In this document: positions 25,353 to 33,409 of the stretch, one piece after another | How the letters are laid out: every line of letters starts with the position of its first letter | Numbering within the stretch: the stretch's first letter is position 1 | Assembly (NCBI RefSeq): GCF_041537905.1 | Contig: NZ_JBGRUO010000009.1 | Coordinates: forward strand, 62,001-126,000 | Length of the DNA: 64,000 nucleotides | DNA from: Ruegeria_C sp041537905 | GTDB lineage: Bacteria > Pseudomonadota > Alphaproteobacteria > Rhodobacterales > Rhodobacteraceae | Direction: 5' to 3' | The notes under the pieces: model-generated | The model's database searches: none | Told to the model about the DNA's origin: nothing | What the model saw: only the letters and a program-made list of their open reading frames with translations | Made by a program: the position numbers and the translations under genes

Positions 25353-25746
25353 GGGGGTTTTTCTTTTCATCCCACCTCATGAATGTCTTTCTTGCTGGCT
25401 TTCCATCGTCGGTCGGGAGTTCGTCCAACGCCCAATGCGCGGATTCTCCAATGCCTGATGGACCCAGGCAGTGGCCCCGAACGGCATGGATGAAACCGCG
25501 TTCCTCAAGAACGTCGAACCAGCCGCCGACCGTGTTCCGGTGCGTGTTGAGTGCCTTGGCGGCGTCTCTATGGCTGAGAACGATTGAGCCGTTGTTGCTT
25601 CCGTTGAACCGACGCTTCAACTCCACGTACAAGGCGCGCGGTCCTGGCTTTAAGGATGCCCACGCAGGACATGCCTGAAGCCACTCCAGCAGTTGAACGT
25701 GGCGAGAACCGCCACGCTTGTTTCGTTTGTAAGGCTTACCCATCAC
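25255..25746 (-). CDS. Helix-turn-helix protein of replication-initiator/phage type
   Basis: A 163-residue basic protein. The core (HVQLLEWLQACPAWASLKPG, then LSHRDAAKALNTHRNTVGGW, then LEERGFI) is a winged helix seen in small alphaproteobacterial phage/plasmid proteins. The C-terminal tail after residue 130 is made from the iteron-like repeats (TKIVTGRHKNCDGD). Its ATG overlaps the stop of the PC4-like gene upstream. A DNA-binding, replication-control role is the best inference. Confidence 0.65.
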   Translation of the reverse strand: MMGKPYKRNKRGGSRHVQLLEWLQACPAWASLKPGPRALYVELKRRFNGSNNGSIVLSHRDAAKALNTHRNTVGGWFDVLEERGFIHAVRGHCLGPSGIGESAHWALDELPTDDGKPARKTFMRWDEKKNPRTKIVTGRHKNCDGDAEISRTNDPPVLKIVTG

Positions 25747-25970
25747 GAACTCCCCGGCTTACTTGCGGCGGCGTCCAGTGCAGCCAGCACGCGAGGCAGA
25801 AGGGCGGCGTCGAACGCCACCCCCTGATTTGAAGGACGGAAGCCCTTTCGGGTTTTGGTCCAGACTCGGAAATCAACTACGTCATGGCCACGATACGGCT
25901 TGCTCTCGACGGGCCTGCGGGTAATGCGGATCTGCTTGTGGCTGTCCAGCCTGATGACATCGGGGATCAT
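25743..25970 (-). CDS. PC4/p15-like single-strand DNA-binding protein
   Basis: A 75-residue protein with the PC4-fold pattern: four strands (KQIRITRRPVESKPYRGHDV, VDFRVWTK, KGFRPSNQGVAF) and a C-terminal helix (ALLPRVLAALDAA). Such proteins bind single-stranded DNA as dimers and aid transcription or replication of phages. ATG overlaps the 35-residue gene's TGA (ATGA), and its own stop overlaps the HTH gene's start. Confidence 0.65.
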   Translation of the reverse strand: MIPDVIRLDSHKQIRITRRPVESKPYRGHDVVDFRVWTKTRKGFRPSNQGVAFDAALLPRVLAALDAAASKPGSS

Positions 25971-26074
25971 TGTCGTGCCTCCCCAAAGTGCAATGCAGCG
26001 ACAAGACGTGCTGCCGCCTCACTGAGGCCATGTTTTTTGCGAAGAGCAAGAACTTGGAGTTGGAAAGCACTCAT
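25967..26074 (-). CDS. 35-residue protein of the coupled operon
   Basis: MSAFQLQVLALRKKHGLSEA is followed by AARLVAALHFGEARQ. It shows a strong AGGAGG 7 bases before ATG 26074, an ATGA overlap with the preceding gene and another with the PC4-like gene. The 'LRKKHGLSxAAARLVAAL..GE' design is a tiny helix-turn-helix-like peptide seen in related elements. Supported by the ribosome site and coupling. Confidence 0.65.
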   Translation of the reverse strand: MSAFQLQVLALRKKHGLSEAAARLVAALHFGEARQ

Positions 26075-26319
26075 GCCGCCACCTCCTGATCCCCGACCGG
26101 AGTCACCGTGTCGTCGAGATAGTAGACACCGAAGCGCGCCCGCTCGGTTGCGGCGTCATTGGCGTAGGTCTCAGTGCGAATGTTGAACCCATAGTCACGT
26201 TTCAGGAGCAACACGCGGTCGCTGATCCGCACCGGAGACGGGCCTGCTTTGCGGCTGTGTCTCGAACGTTTGGCACCGGTTCGCAAGGACTCGGCCATCT
26301 CGTTCGACCTTCCTCGCAT
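26071..26319 (-). CDS. Winged-helix fragment/protein heading the coupled operon
   Basis: An 82-residue protein. RISDRVLLLKRDYGFNIRTE followed by ARFGVYYLDD matches the second half of a small phage-type winged helix (the 'I..LR..G..I.TE.....R.A.Y.L' wing), but the preceding helix is replaced by a basic leader. It may be 5' truncated: its first 70 bases overlap the divergent fragment at 26249. It starts the four-gene ATGA-coupled run. Confidence 0.55.
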   Translation of the reverse strand: MRGRSNEMAESLRTGAKRSRHSRKAGPSPVRISDRVLLLKRDYGFNIRTETYANDAATERARFGVYYLDDTVTPVGDQEVAA

Positions 26320-26494
26320 TGAGAGCGCCCAGGACGCCTCAGATGCCGCACGCGCGGTTCTACAGGCCGTCTCTCAGGGAGAGGTGACGCCGCTGGAAGG
26401 GGCGACCGTCATGGCCCTGGTCGAGCAGTTCCGGCGGGTGCTGGAAACCACTGAACTTGAGAAACGCATCACAGCATTGGAGGCATCTCAATGA
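26249..26494 (+). pseudogene. C-terminal fragment of a DUF5681-associated protein
   Basis: LPRIESAQDASDAARAVLQA then TPLEGATVMALVEQFRRVLE and ELEKRITALE is the helical tail normally found at the end of DUF5681-type proteins of integrated elements. The N-terminal DUF5681 part is missing; the frame instead begins inside the divergent gene 26071-26319. It marks a recombination joint. It overlaps the next gene start by 4 bp. Confidence 0.5.
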
Positions 26495-26769
26495 ACTTGA
26501 AATCGAGGATATCGAAGCTTGAGAGCACGTCTGGCGGCTCCGGGTCGGAGGTTGTCGTATTCCAGACCTTGTACGCGGACAGAAACGATGAGGTGGACGA
26601 AGCACACTCGAACGCGCGGGCCTACATCATCTGGGGTGTAGGTCAGACAGTCATGTTGGAGCGTTCCGATTTTGAGCGTCGCGCCGAGTTCGATGCGGAG
26701 GTCGATAGACTCAGCATACTGCCTTGGGAGCAGGCGCGGACTGGCCGTTTGGCGGAGGTAGGGCAATGA
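26491..26769 (+). CDS. Small protein, first of three tandem relatives
   Basis: A 92-residue protein starting MNLKSRISKLES. The middle NARAYIIWGVGQTVMLE corresponds to VTAYIIWGYLMM of the next gene. It is coupled by ATGA to both neighbours. The family N-terminus (MSIKxRLxxLE) recurs in small genes beside DUF5681-type genes. Unknown function. Confidence 0.6.
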   Translation: MNLKSRISKLESTSGGSGSEVVVFQTLYADRNDEVDEAHSNARAYIIWGVGQTVMLERSDFERRAEFDAEVDRLSILPWEQARTGRLAEVGQ

Positions 26770-27035
26770 GTATCCGCACGAGGCTAAGAAAGCTGGAGAG
26801 TAGCAAGCAAGGTACCAAAGCAGAAGTTCTAATCCGTCGCCTTATCTACGAAGGTCGGCCCGGCGAGCCGGACGAGGAGCCAATCGTCACGGCTTACATT
26901 ATTTGGGGGTATCTCATGATGACAAACATCACAAAGAGCTCGGATGAAACCGAAGAGGCATTTCACAGCCGTGTCACCGAGATGAGCCAAATGTCGTGGC
27001 CAGAAGCAAAGCTGAAGTACGGGCTGGAGGGCTAG
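26766..27035 (+). CDS. Small protein, second tandem relative
   Basis: An 89-residue protein starting MSIRTRLRKLES. Shared elements with the first copy are the N-terminal helix, EVLIRRLIY (compare EVVVFQTLY), TAYIIWG and a C-terminal SWPEAK (compare LPWEQA). ATG overlaps the preceding TGA. Evidently an old tandem duplication. Confidence 0.6.
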   Translation: MSIRTRLRKLESSKQGTKAEVLIRRLIYEGRPGEPDEEPIVTAYIIWGYLMMTNITKSSDETEEAFHSRVTEMSQMSWPEAKLKYGLEG

Positions 27036-27038
27036 GCA

Positions 27039-27218
27039 TTGAGCATTAAGCGAAGACTGGCTGCGCTTGAGCAGAAGAAAGCCGCAGCAAAACACAGCAT
27101 CATATCGCCAGTTCCGAATGGCCAGCCTTATGAAAAGCCTAGTCCGATTTCCGCTGCAGAATGGCTCAGGCGGCATTGCGGCTCTGAGGGTCGCTTAACC
27201 AACAAGGGTGCGCACTGA
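27039..27218 (+). CDS. Small protein, third tandem relative (TTG start)
   Basis: A 59-residue protein. Starting at TTG 27039, three bases after the previous stop, it reads (M)SIKRRLAALEQKKAA, the same N-terminal helix as the two genes before it; GGAGG lies 6-10 bases upstream. The remainder (AAEWLRRHCG) is shorter and lacks the YIIWG segment. Confidence 0.5.
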   Translation: MSIKRRLAALEQKKAAAKHSIISPVPNGQPYEKPSPISAAEWLRRHCGSEGRLTNKGAH

Positions 27219-27562
27219 AAGAATTGTCCCCGCCGTTCGCGGCTGTTCCGCCTTTTGAATGCACAGCACGCTTGGCCGATATGGGCTAGGGAAGGCGAAC
27301 CCTGCTTACAAGCATAGTGTACGCAACGGAGAAAATATTAAGCCCACGAGATTCATAACTGACCGCTTCACTTGGTAAGATAGCCAATGTTGATGGAATG
27401 TGTAACCAGATCAAACGGCTGATGTGTCACTCAAATTAAAGATGTTCTCATCCGAAGCTAGCGCGGTTTGGTAGAATTGCTATGATGTACGAGCGCATTT
27501 GAGCTTAATGCGAAACTACAGGCAGGTCTTACTGTAGTGTATTTCTTTTGGATAGGGGCGCT
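27219..27562. other. 344-bp stretch without a supported gene
   Basis: AT-richer than its surroundings, separating the tandem small genes from the endolysin gene. It presumably contains the endolysin promoter, but I see no convincing -35/-10 pair, repeat or RNA. Confidence 0.4.
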
Positions 27563-28777
27563 ATGGAACTTGAAGAACGAAAGGTGCGACTGGAAGAAAC
27601 GCGAGAAAAGAACTCCCACGAAATTAAACTCATGGAGTTAGAAATCCTAAAAAGCGAGGCCGCCTCCAAAAGTAAATCGTTAGAGGTCGATTGGGGTAGC
27701 AAGGTTTCATTGGCGCAGATTTCCGCTTTGTCCGCCGTTCTTGGTGGTGTTGCGACAATTGTAGTTGCGTACATTGGCGGGGCGTTTTCGTTAAAGGAGA
27801 ACGAGCAGGCGAAGGCGCAGGCGTTGGAACTAAAGAAGCAGGAGTTTTCTTTAAGTTTGTTAGAAACTGCTTTCCAAGAGCCCGATGACCGAGCACGAGC
27901 ACGAAGGCTTAAGTTCATAGTTGATGTCGGGCTGTTGGACAAGCTCAAGCCGGACGAAATTCGGAAATATGCTGAAGCGGAGGAGGAAAGGCTGGACAGC
28001 GGTGACACCGGTCCAAGCTTAATTCCTTCAAACGAGGGGTTAGTCCCGATTTCTCTTCCGGATACAACGTTGAACGTTGGAAAGGATGACGGATTTGTTG
28101 CTGTTTTGTCCAGCTCCTCCGTGATTGCTAGCAAAATTTCCAAACTCTTAAGTGAGCCTGAAGTGATTGAAAAGTTGGGCGAGTTTGGGGCGCTAGACAG
28201 CAAAGACAGATTTGCAGCCCTGCTTGCGCAATCCGCCCACGAAACCGGAAGATTTAGATCCATGGTGGAAAATCTTCACTATTCTGGATCTGGGCTGTGG
28301 AGGATTTTCCGCAGGCATTTTGCAAGTAGAGAAGATGCCGAGTCTTATGCGCGACAACCCGAGCGCATCGCAAACAAGGTTTATTCCAATAGGCTGGGCA
28401 ATGGGTCCGAGGAGTCAGGCGATGGATGGAGGTATCGTGGTAGAGGATTTCTACAGCTGCCCGGAAAATCGAATTACGAAGTCTACGGTGCGCTAATAGG
28501 TATAGACTTAGTTGCAGAACCTGATTTGATGGCAGAGCCTCAGGTCGCTATTTTGGTTGCTGCAGCATATATGTCCAGAACTAAGAGGTCAGGAAGAACC
28601 CTCTTTGAGTGGGCTGACTTGGGCGATGTTATGATGGTTACGAAAGGCATTAACGGGGGGACACATGGCTTGACGGACCGAACAGTGCTTTTCGAGAGAG
28701 CGAAAGCTGCTTTAAATTCAGGACTTTTTGACGAGCACCCAATCGTCGCGGAAATCCTACGTCGGCAAAACAACTAG
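27563..28777 (+). CDS. Membrane-anchored GH19 (chitinase-type) endolysin
   Basis: A 404-residue protein. The charged N-terminal coiled coil (about 1-45) is followed by one membrane helix (about 50-72), a second coiled segment and linker, and from about 190 a GH19 lysozyme domain: AQSAHETGRF with the catalytic Glu, NLHYSGSGL, YRGRGFLQLPGKSNY and GINGGTHGLTDR. It would cut peptidoglycan. The Nin-Cout signal-anchor reading puts the enzyme in the periplasm without a holin; this is inferred from charge distribution. Start 27563 follows AGGGG. AT-rich relative to neighbours, suggesting separate acquisition. Confidence 0.82.
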   Translation: MELEERKVRLEETREKNSHEIKLMELEILKSEAASKSKSLEVDWGSKVSLAQISALSAVLGGVATIVVAYIGGAFSLKENEQAKAQALELKKQEFSLSLLETAFQEPDDRARARRLKFIVDVGLLDKLKPDEIRKYAEAEEERLDSGDTGPSLIPSNEGLVPISLPDTTLNVGKDDGFVAVLSSSSVIASKISKLLSEPEVIEKLGEFGALDSKDRFAALLAQSAHETGRFRSMVENLHYSGSGLWRIFRRHFASREDAESYARQPERIANKVYSNRLGNGSEESGDGWRYRGRGFLQLPGKSNYEVYGALIGIDLVAEPDLMAEPQVAILVAAAYMSRTKRSGRTLFEWADLGDVMMVTKGINGGTHGLTDRTVLFERAKAALNSGLFDEHPIVAEILRRQNN

Positions 28778-28966
28778 GCAGACAATCTTCGGCAACGCCT
28801 TCGTGAGTTTTGTTTTGTGGCTATAGCCCGCATCGCTTCTTAACCGGAAACGGCAGGTTATCTAGTTCATTTGATAATGGCGGAAAATGGCCGCTCTGTT
28901 CACGCCTCGTTCTTGCAAATTTGGGGTATTATGATACCCTTTGGGTGGTTGATCAAGGGCAGGAAC

Positions 28967-29389
28967 ATGGAAGCAACAGCAGGCAATAACCGGTCGGACC
29001 GCAAGCCATCGCGGCTATGTCCGTCGGATGAACTGAGTGCTGAAGGAATCGAGGCGCTGGAAGCTGGCGGGTTCAAATACCTGCTCGGTGACCCTCACCA
29101 ATATTGGCGCGTCAATCGCACTGTTGGGGTGTTCTGGCCCGGCGGATTTGAGGGCCTATGGATGGTTCAACTGTTCCGGGGCGATGATGAACCGCACGAG
29201 ACGGTCGCGGACTTCAAGGCCCTGTTGCGGACCTTCTGGGATGCCGAAAACCCCGACTACATCATGTCCAGCATCCCGACCACTTGGGAGGATATCTGGC
29301 TGACGCGCGAAACCGGGTTCCAGCAAACCGGCGTCCTGCCGATGCCGTCGGGGCCGCATATCCTCGTGGGGTGGCGCAAATGTCATTGA
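28967..29389 (+). CDS. Phage-type hypothetical protein
   Basis: A 140-residue protein with the segment YLLGDPHQYWRVNRTVGVFW and a C-terminal GPHILVGWRK. No known domain is recognised. It is coupled to the next gene, which starts inside it. The ATG at 28967 follows AGGGCAGGA. GC-rich, like the virion-type genes downstream, so it belongs to that block. Confidence 0.6.
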   Translation: MEATAGNNRSDRKPSRLCPSDELSAEGIEALEAGGFKYLLGDPHQYWRVNRTVGVFWPGGFEGLWMVQLFRGDDEPHETVADFKALLRTFWDAENPDYIMSSIPTTWEDIWLTRETGFQQTGVLPMPSGPHILVGWRKCH

Positions 29390-29610
29390 GTCAGACAGAA
29401 CAGGTCTGCGGCGCACGTACCCGCGACGGCGGCACATGTCAGGAAGCCCCGATTAACGGCACTGGCCGATGCAGGCTGCATGGCGGTGCCTCCACTGGCC
29501 CCAAGACGGCAGAGGGCCGTAAGAGAACATCAGAGGCAAACAAGCAGCGTTGGCGCAAGATAGCCGTGGCCCTGATGCTGCTGGAACAGCGTAAGGGGGC
29601 GAGCGGATGA
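29380..29610 (+). CDS. HGG-motif phage protein
   Basis: A 76-residue protein with the conserved CGARTRDGGTCQ, then GRCRLHGGASTGPKTAEG. These Cys/His positions look like a zinc site. Proteins of this type commonly sit next to terminase genes in alphaproteobacterial phages and elements; here no terminase follows. Overlaps the genes before (10 bp) and after (ATGA). Confidence 0.7.
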   Translation: MSLSQTEQVCGARTRDGGTCQEAPINGTGRCRLHGGASTGPKTAEGRKRTSEANKQRWRKIAVALMLLEQRKGASG

Positions 29611-31322
29611 CATCGTTCATTTTTGGTGGGAACACCGGTCAGAGCTACGAACAGATTCAGAACAAGAGACGCATTGCGGATGCGCTCACGGCGCAGTCGA
29701 TGAGCCAGGCACCAAGGGATATCGGCTCAGGTTTGCATGCCGTCGGGCAAGCCCTGATGATCCGCAAAATGCGAAAGGACGCAGACAAAGCCGACGCAAA
29801 GGGTCGTGCTGATTACGAGGGCAGCCGGGGGCAGCTAATGTCGGCATTGATGGGGCGGTCACCAGCGGGTTCAATGCCTGCCGTGGCCGCTCCAAAGCCA
29901 CCCGCTCAGTCGCCGGATGTAGACATCGCCAATGACACGATGCGGGCGCTGGGTCGCGATAACATGGTGCAAGGCCCTGACAATTGGGATGCGATCCGGG
30001 CCGGTATCTTCGCAGGCGAAAGCGGCGGGGATTATGATGCCCTGTATGGGTACTCGAACCGTCCCGGCGGCAAGTTTTCGAACGTCAAGCTTACGGACAT
30101 GACGGTTGATGAGGCGCTGAACTTCGCCGCCCCTTCCGGGGAATACGGGCAGCACGTCAAAGGCCAGATTGGCCGCGTTGCAACGCCCATGGGGGCTTAC
30201 CAGATTGTCGGAACCACCCTGCGCGGCGCAAAGGAAGCGCTGGGTCTGACGGGCAATGAGCGCATGACGCCAGAGCTTCAGGAGCGCTTGGGGCAGCACA
30301 TCTATCAAACTCAAGGCACGGGTGCTTGGGAGGGTTACAAGGGGCCGCAGTCAGGCGGCACGGGTGTTCGTGTTGCGCAGAGCGGGCAGATGGACCCCAC
30401 CGTTCTCATGCAAATTGCAGAACTGGCCAACAGCCCCTACGCCAAGCCCGGCGAGCGAGCGGTTATGAATGCCATGCTTGAGCGCCAATTGCAGGCCAGT
30501 GATCCATTGCGGCAAATGCAACTGCAAAAGGCACAGCTTGAGCTTCAGCAAATGCAAAACCCGCAACTTTCCAATGAGGATCGCTACAAGGTTGTAGACG
30601 GTCAGTTGGTGGACTTGGGGGCAGACGGCGGTCCATCCGCTGTAGACCTCGGCGGCAGCGGTATCGCGCCCGCCAACCTTGAGGATGAAAGCAAGCTCCG
30701 TAAAGAGTTTACAGGCCTGCAACCGGTCAAGGACTTCCAGAAGCAAGCAGGGGCCTATGCCCGCATTGTTGCTTCCGCTGAGGACCCGTCAGCAGCGGGT
30801 GACCTTGCCCTTATCTTTAACTACATGAAGCTGCTTGATCCGGGCTCAGTTGTCCGTGAAAGCGAGTTTGCCACAGCCGCCAACGCGACTGGTGTGGATG
30901 ACCGGGTGCGCAACCTCTACAATCGTCTTCTGAGCGGTGAACGCCTCGCCCCCCAACAGCGCACCGACTTTGTTGGTAGGGCGGCAAAGCTCTATCAGCA
31001 GGCATCCAGCCAGCATGAAAGGGTCGCAGAGCAATACGGGCTGTCTGCTGAGGCTTATGGCCTCGATCCCGACCGCACGATCCCAGATTTCCGGTATAAG
31101 CCGCAGGGAGCGCCGCCCACGTCTCTACGTCCGAATGCGCGGCCCGGAACGCCCGAAGCTCAAGCGGCAGAACCCCCACAACCTGCTCAAGACTGGCAAG
31201 GCCCTTCCGCGAATGAAATCCGTGGGATGGACACTGCATCGATCAACGCAATGCTGAGTGCTTACGATATCCGCCAGATACCGAGCGACGTACTGAGCGC
31301 AATTGAGGAAAGGCTTCGCTAA
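29607..31322 (+). CDS. Phage virion-interior protein with lysozyme-like domain
   Basis: A 571-residue protein. At about 125-250 a transglycosylase-like region is visible: AIRAGIFAGESGGDYDALYG with a plausible catalytic Glu, then TPMGAYQIVGTTLRGAK and a substrate-groove-like TGAWEGY. The rest is helical with Gln-rich stretches (QLQKAQLELQQMQ) as in ejected internal virion proteins of podovirus-like phages. The ATGA overlap with both neighbours shows a tight operon. It is one of the few recognisable structural genes of the prophage. Confidence 0.65.
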   Translation: MTSFIFGGNTGQSYEQIQNKRRIADALTAQSMSQAPRDIGSGLHAVGQALMIRKMRKDADKADAKGRADYEGSRGQLMSALMGRSPAGSMPAVAAPKPPAQSPDVDIANDTMRALGRDNMVQGPDNWDAIRAGIFAGESGGDYDALYGYSNRPGGKFSNVKLTDMTVDEALNFAAPSGEYGQHVKGQIGRVATPMGAYQIVGTTLRGAKEALGLTGNERMTPELQERLGQHIYQTQGTGAWEGYKGPQSGGTGVRVAQSGQMDPTVLMQIAELANSPYAKPGERAVMNAMLERQLQASDPLRQMQLQKAQLELQQMQNPQLSNEDRYKVVDGQLVDLGADGGPSAVDLGGSGIAPANLEDESKLRKEFTGLQPVKDFQKQAGAYARIVASAEDPSAAGDLALIFNYMKLLDPGSVVRESEFATAANATGVDDRVRNLYNRLLSGERLAPQQRTDFVGRAAKLYQQASSQHERVAEQYGLSAEAYGLDPDRTIPDFRYKPQGAPPTSLRPNARPGTPEAQAAEPPQPAQDWQGPSANEIRGMDTASINAMLSAYDIRQIPSDVLSAIEERLR

Positions 31323-32974
31323 TGGGTACCCTAGAAGATGTGCGGGGCGAACTGAGCCGCCGTAGTACGTATGCCGAAGCCGGGCAGCAGGAACACGCTC
31401 TTGAGCGTCTCAGCGCTCTTGCCCGCGATGGAAAAGCCACACGGGCAGAGATGGAAGAACTGGTGCGACTTCGGGCGAATTCGGCACAGAACCAGCAGAC
31501 CATCGGTGAGACTGGTGCGGCCTATCGAGGCTTTCAGCACGATATCACCGCAGGTCAGCTTGATACCCTCGGCGGGGTGAAATCGTTCCTTCAGGGGGAT
31601 GGTTACGAGGCTGGGCGCGATGCAGTTCGCGACAAGGATCGAGCCGCAATGGAAGCACACCCGGAAGCGTTCGGGCGTGGTCAGGTTGCCGGTTCTGGTG
31701 CGCTTGGCGGTGTAAGTCTCGCCGCAGGGGCACCAGCGCTAAAAGGTGCAAATTGGCTGACCAAAACGGTAGCGGGTGGCGGCACTGGTGCAGCTATCGC
31801 CCTCAACCAAGCAGTTCAACAGGAGCAGTTGGAGGGCAACCCTCCTCAGTCGATGGCTGACGTTGGGGCCGTAGCCATGGACAACTGGCCCACAATCGCC
31901 ACCGGTGGCACAATCGGAGGTGCCGCCTATCCACTGGCGGCCACAGCGGGCGCAACGGCCCGTGGCTTTGGGCGACTGACGCAGCAACCGCTTCCCGGCA
32001 TGGGGCGCAAATCCAGCCACATGATGCGCAGCGTATCCAGCCAGACACCCGAGCCTGGGCGCGGCATTCAGCAATATCTCGATGGTCTGTCGGATGAGGT
32101 CATGCTGGCAGACGTTCCCGAGTTCCGTGCAACTGGTCAGGGCCTCGCCTCGCAGGGTGGTGCAGGTGGAAAGGCGCTTGCCCGAGCAGTCAGGGACCGG
32201 GCCGAAACTGGCGGACGTCGCATTGCCGACGACCTTGACGCTCATATCGGCCAGCCCGACGCCGCCTTTGACCAGCGCCGCGCAAATGCCGCAGAACGGT
32301 CCTCTGTCTGGGGGCCGGAATATGATGCTGCGCTTGGCAGCGGTGAGCAGGTCGGGACCGACCGGATTGCCCAACTGCTCTTGGAGCGCCAGCAGGACGC
32401 CGCAGGGGCACCAGCGGCGGCCATGAGGCGTGTTGGCAGGGAACTAGGCGTGCAGCCTGGTCTTATCGGCCCACAGGCCCCCGTGAGCGCGGCCAAGGCC
32501 CATAACGTGCGATCCAACTTGAGCGATGACCTGTCAGCCGCAGCGCAGGCCGGTCGCGGTAAGTTCGGGGCACAGGTTGGTCCGGTGTTGAATGAACTGG
32601 ATACCGCGCTGGATCAGGTGCCGGGATATGCAGCAGCAAGAACCGGATACGCCAATAACCGGGCGATGGATGAGGCCATGGAATTCGGGGCCGATGCCCT
32701 CAACGCTGGCAGGAAAACAGCGCAATCCCCCGCAGAGTTCGCCCAGCAGTTCAACGCAATGTCCGAGCCGCAGAAAGACGCTGTGCGCAAGGGTCTGCGC
32801 GGTCAGGTTGCCCGGATCAAGGCCGTCATGAGGCGGTACAGGAATGGCACGTGGTGCTGTAACTGGTGTTGCGCACCTTTGCCCGACTACAAGCGCCGTG
32901 ACGCGCACTATTGCTCTGAGGGGTGCCGGAAGCGAGCGGCCAGATACCGACGCATTGCACGTGGCGCTGGATAA
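31322..32974 (+). CDS. Phage internal-virion-like protein with aberrant zinc-ribbon tail
   Basis: A 550-residue helical protein. A Gly/Ala-rich hydrophobic region (about 125-225; AGSGALGGVSLAAGAPALKG, GGTIGGAAYPLAATAGATA) suggests membrane insertion, as in phage ejection proteins. After residue about 507 the phage-like sequence stops and an unrelated ribbon follows: CCNWCCAPLPDYKRRDAHYC then SEGCRKRAARYRR. This junction looks like a deletion fusion. The start directly follows the preceding TAA. Confidence 0.6.
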   Translation: MGTLEDVRGELSRRSTYAEAGQQEHALERLSALARDGKATRAEMEELVRLRANSAQNQQTIGETGAAYRGFQHDITAGQLDTLGGVKSFLQGDGYEAGRDAVRDKDRAAMEAHPEAFGRGQVAGSGALGGVSLAAGAPALKGANWLTKTVAGGGTGAAIALNQAVQQEQLEGNPPQSMADVGAVAMDNWPTIATGGTIGGAAYPLAATAGATARGFGRLTQQPLPGMGRKSSHMMRSVSSQTPEPGRGIQQYLDGLSDEVMLADVPEFRATGQGLASQGGAGGKALARAVRDRAETGGRRIADDLDAHIGQPDAAFDQRRANAAERSSVWGPEYDAALGSGEQVGTDRIAQLLLERQQDAAGAPAAAMRRVGRELGVQPGLIGPQAPVSAAKAHNVRSNLSDDLSAAAQAGRGKFGAQVGPVLNELDTALDQVPGYAAARTGYANNRAMDEAMEFGADALNAGRKTAQSPAEFAQQFNAMSEPQKDAVRKGLRGQVARIKAVMRRYRNGTWCCNWCCAPLPDYKRRDAHYCSEGCRKRAARYRRIARGAG

Positions 32975-33029
32975 CCCGCCTGTCTGTCAGGTTTTCGGCT
33001 CATGGGGTGATACAGTTCTGCCCGTTTTC

Positions 33030-33240
33030 GGAGGCGCTATTGCTGGAGGCCGGTTCTGACAAAACCCGGATACTGAGCGCGACAATCTGGCTTTCGGACA
33101 TCGCCTCCTACGATGAACTGAACGCGGTTTGGGATGCATGGATACCGGACGGCTGTGCGCCAGCGCGAGCCTGCGGTGAATCCCGTCTTGCTGGCGAGGG
33201 CTATGACGTTGAAATCATATGCGTTGCTGCAATTGCCTAA
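33030..33240 (+). pseudogene. 5'-truncated RidA copy (right module)
   Basis: Homology to the gene at 19415-19765 begins at GAGGCGCTATTGCTGGA and runs to the same stop; about 66 codons (LLLEAGSDKTRILSATIWLS onward) are near-identical, with at least 60 further matching bases after the stop. The first 45 codons are absent. It is inverted relative to the left copy and probably not functional. Confidence 0.82.
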
Positions 33241-33409
33241 CTTCGCCTTCAGTGGTCGGCTTTGTGCGAATAGCGTAAGCACAGCGCCCTTCCTGCCGCC
33301 GGTCGATTAGCAGGATTAGCGGGATTAGCAGCCCGGTAGAGGACTTTACCCGTTTTGGGTTTTGATCCGCCAAATCTTCCAGTAAGCCCCAGAGGTAACT
33401 ACGAATTAG

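Noticed and set aside
26829..27176. 115-codon minus-strand frame
   Set aside because: It is the antisense of the tandem small paralogues, whose shared N-termini and ATGA coupling support the plus strand.
27529..28263. 244-codon minus-strand frame rich in Ser and Leu
   Set aside because: Antisense of the endolysin N-terminus; low-complexity Ser composition is typical of a reversed charged coiled coil.
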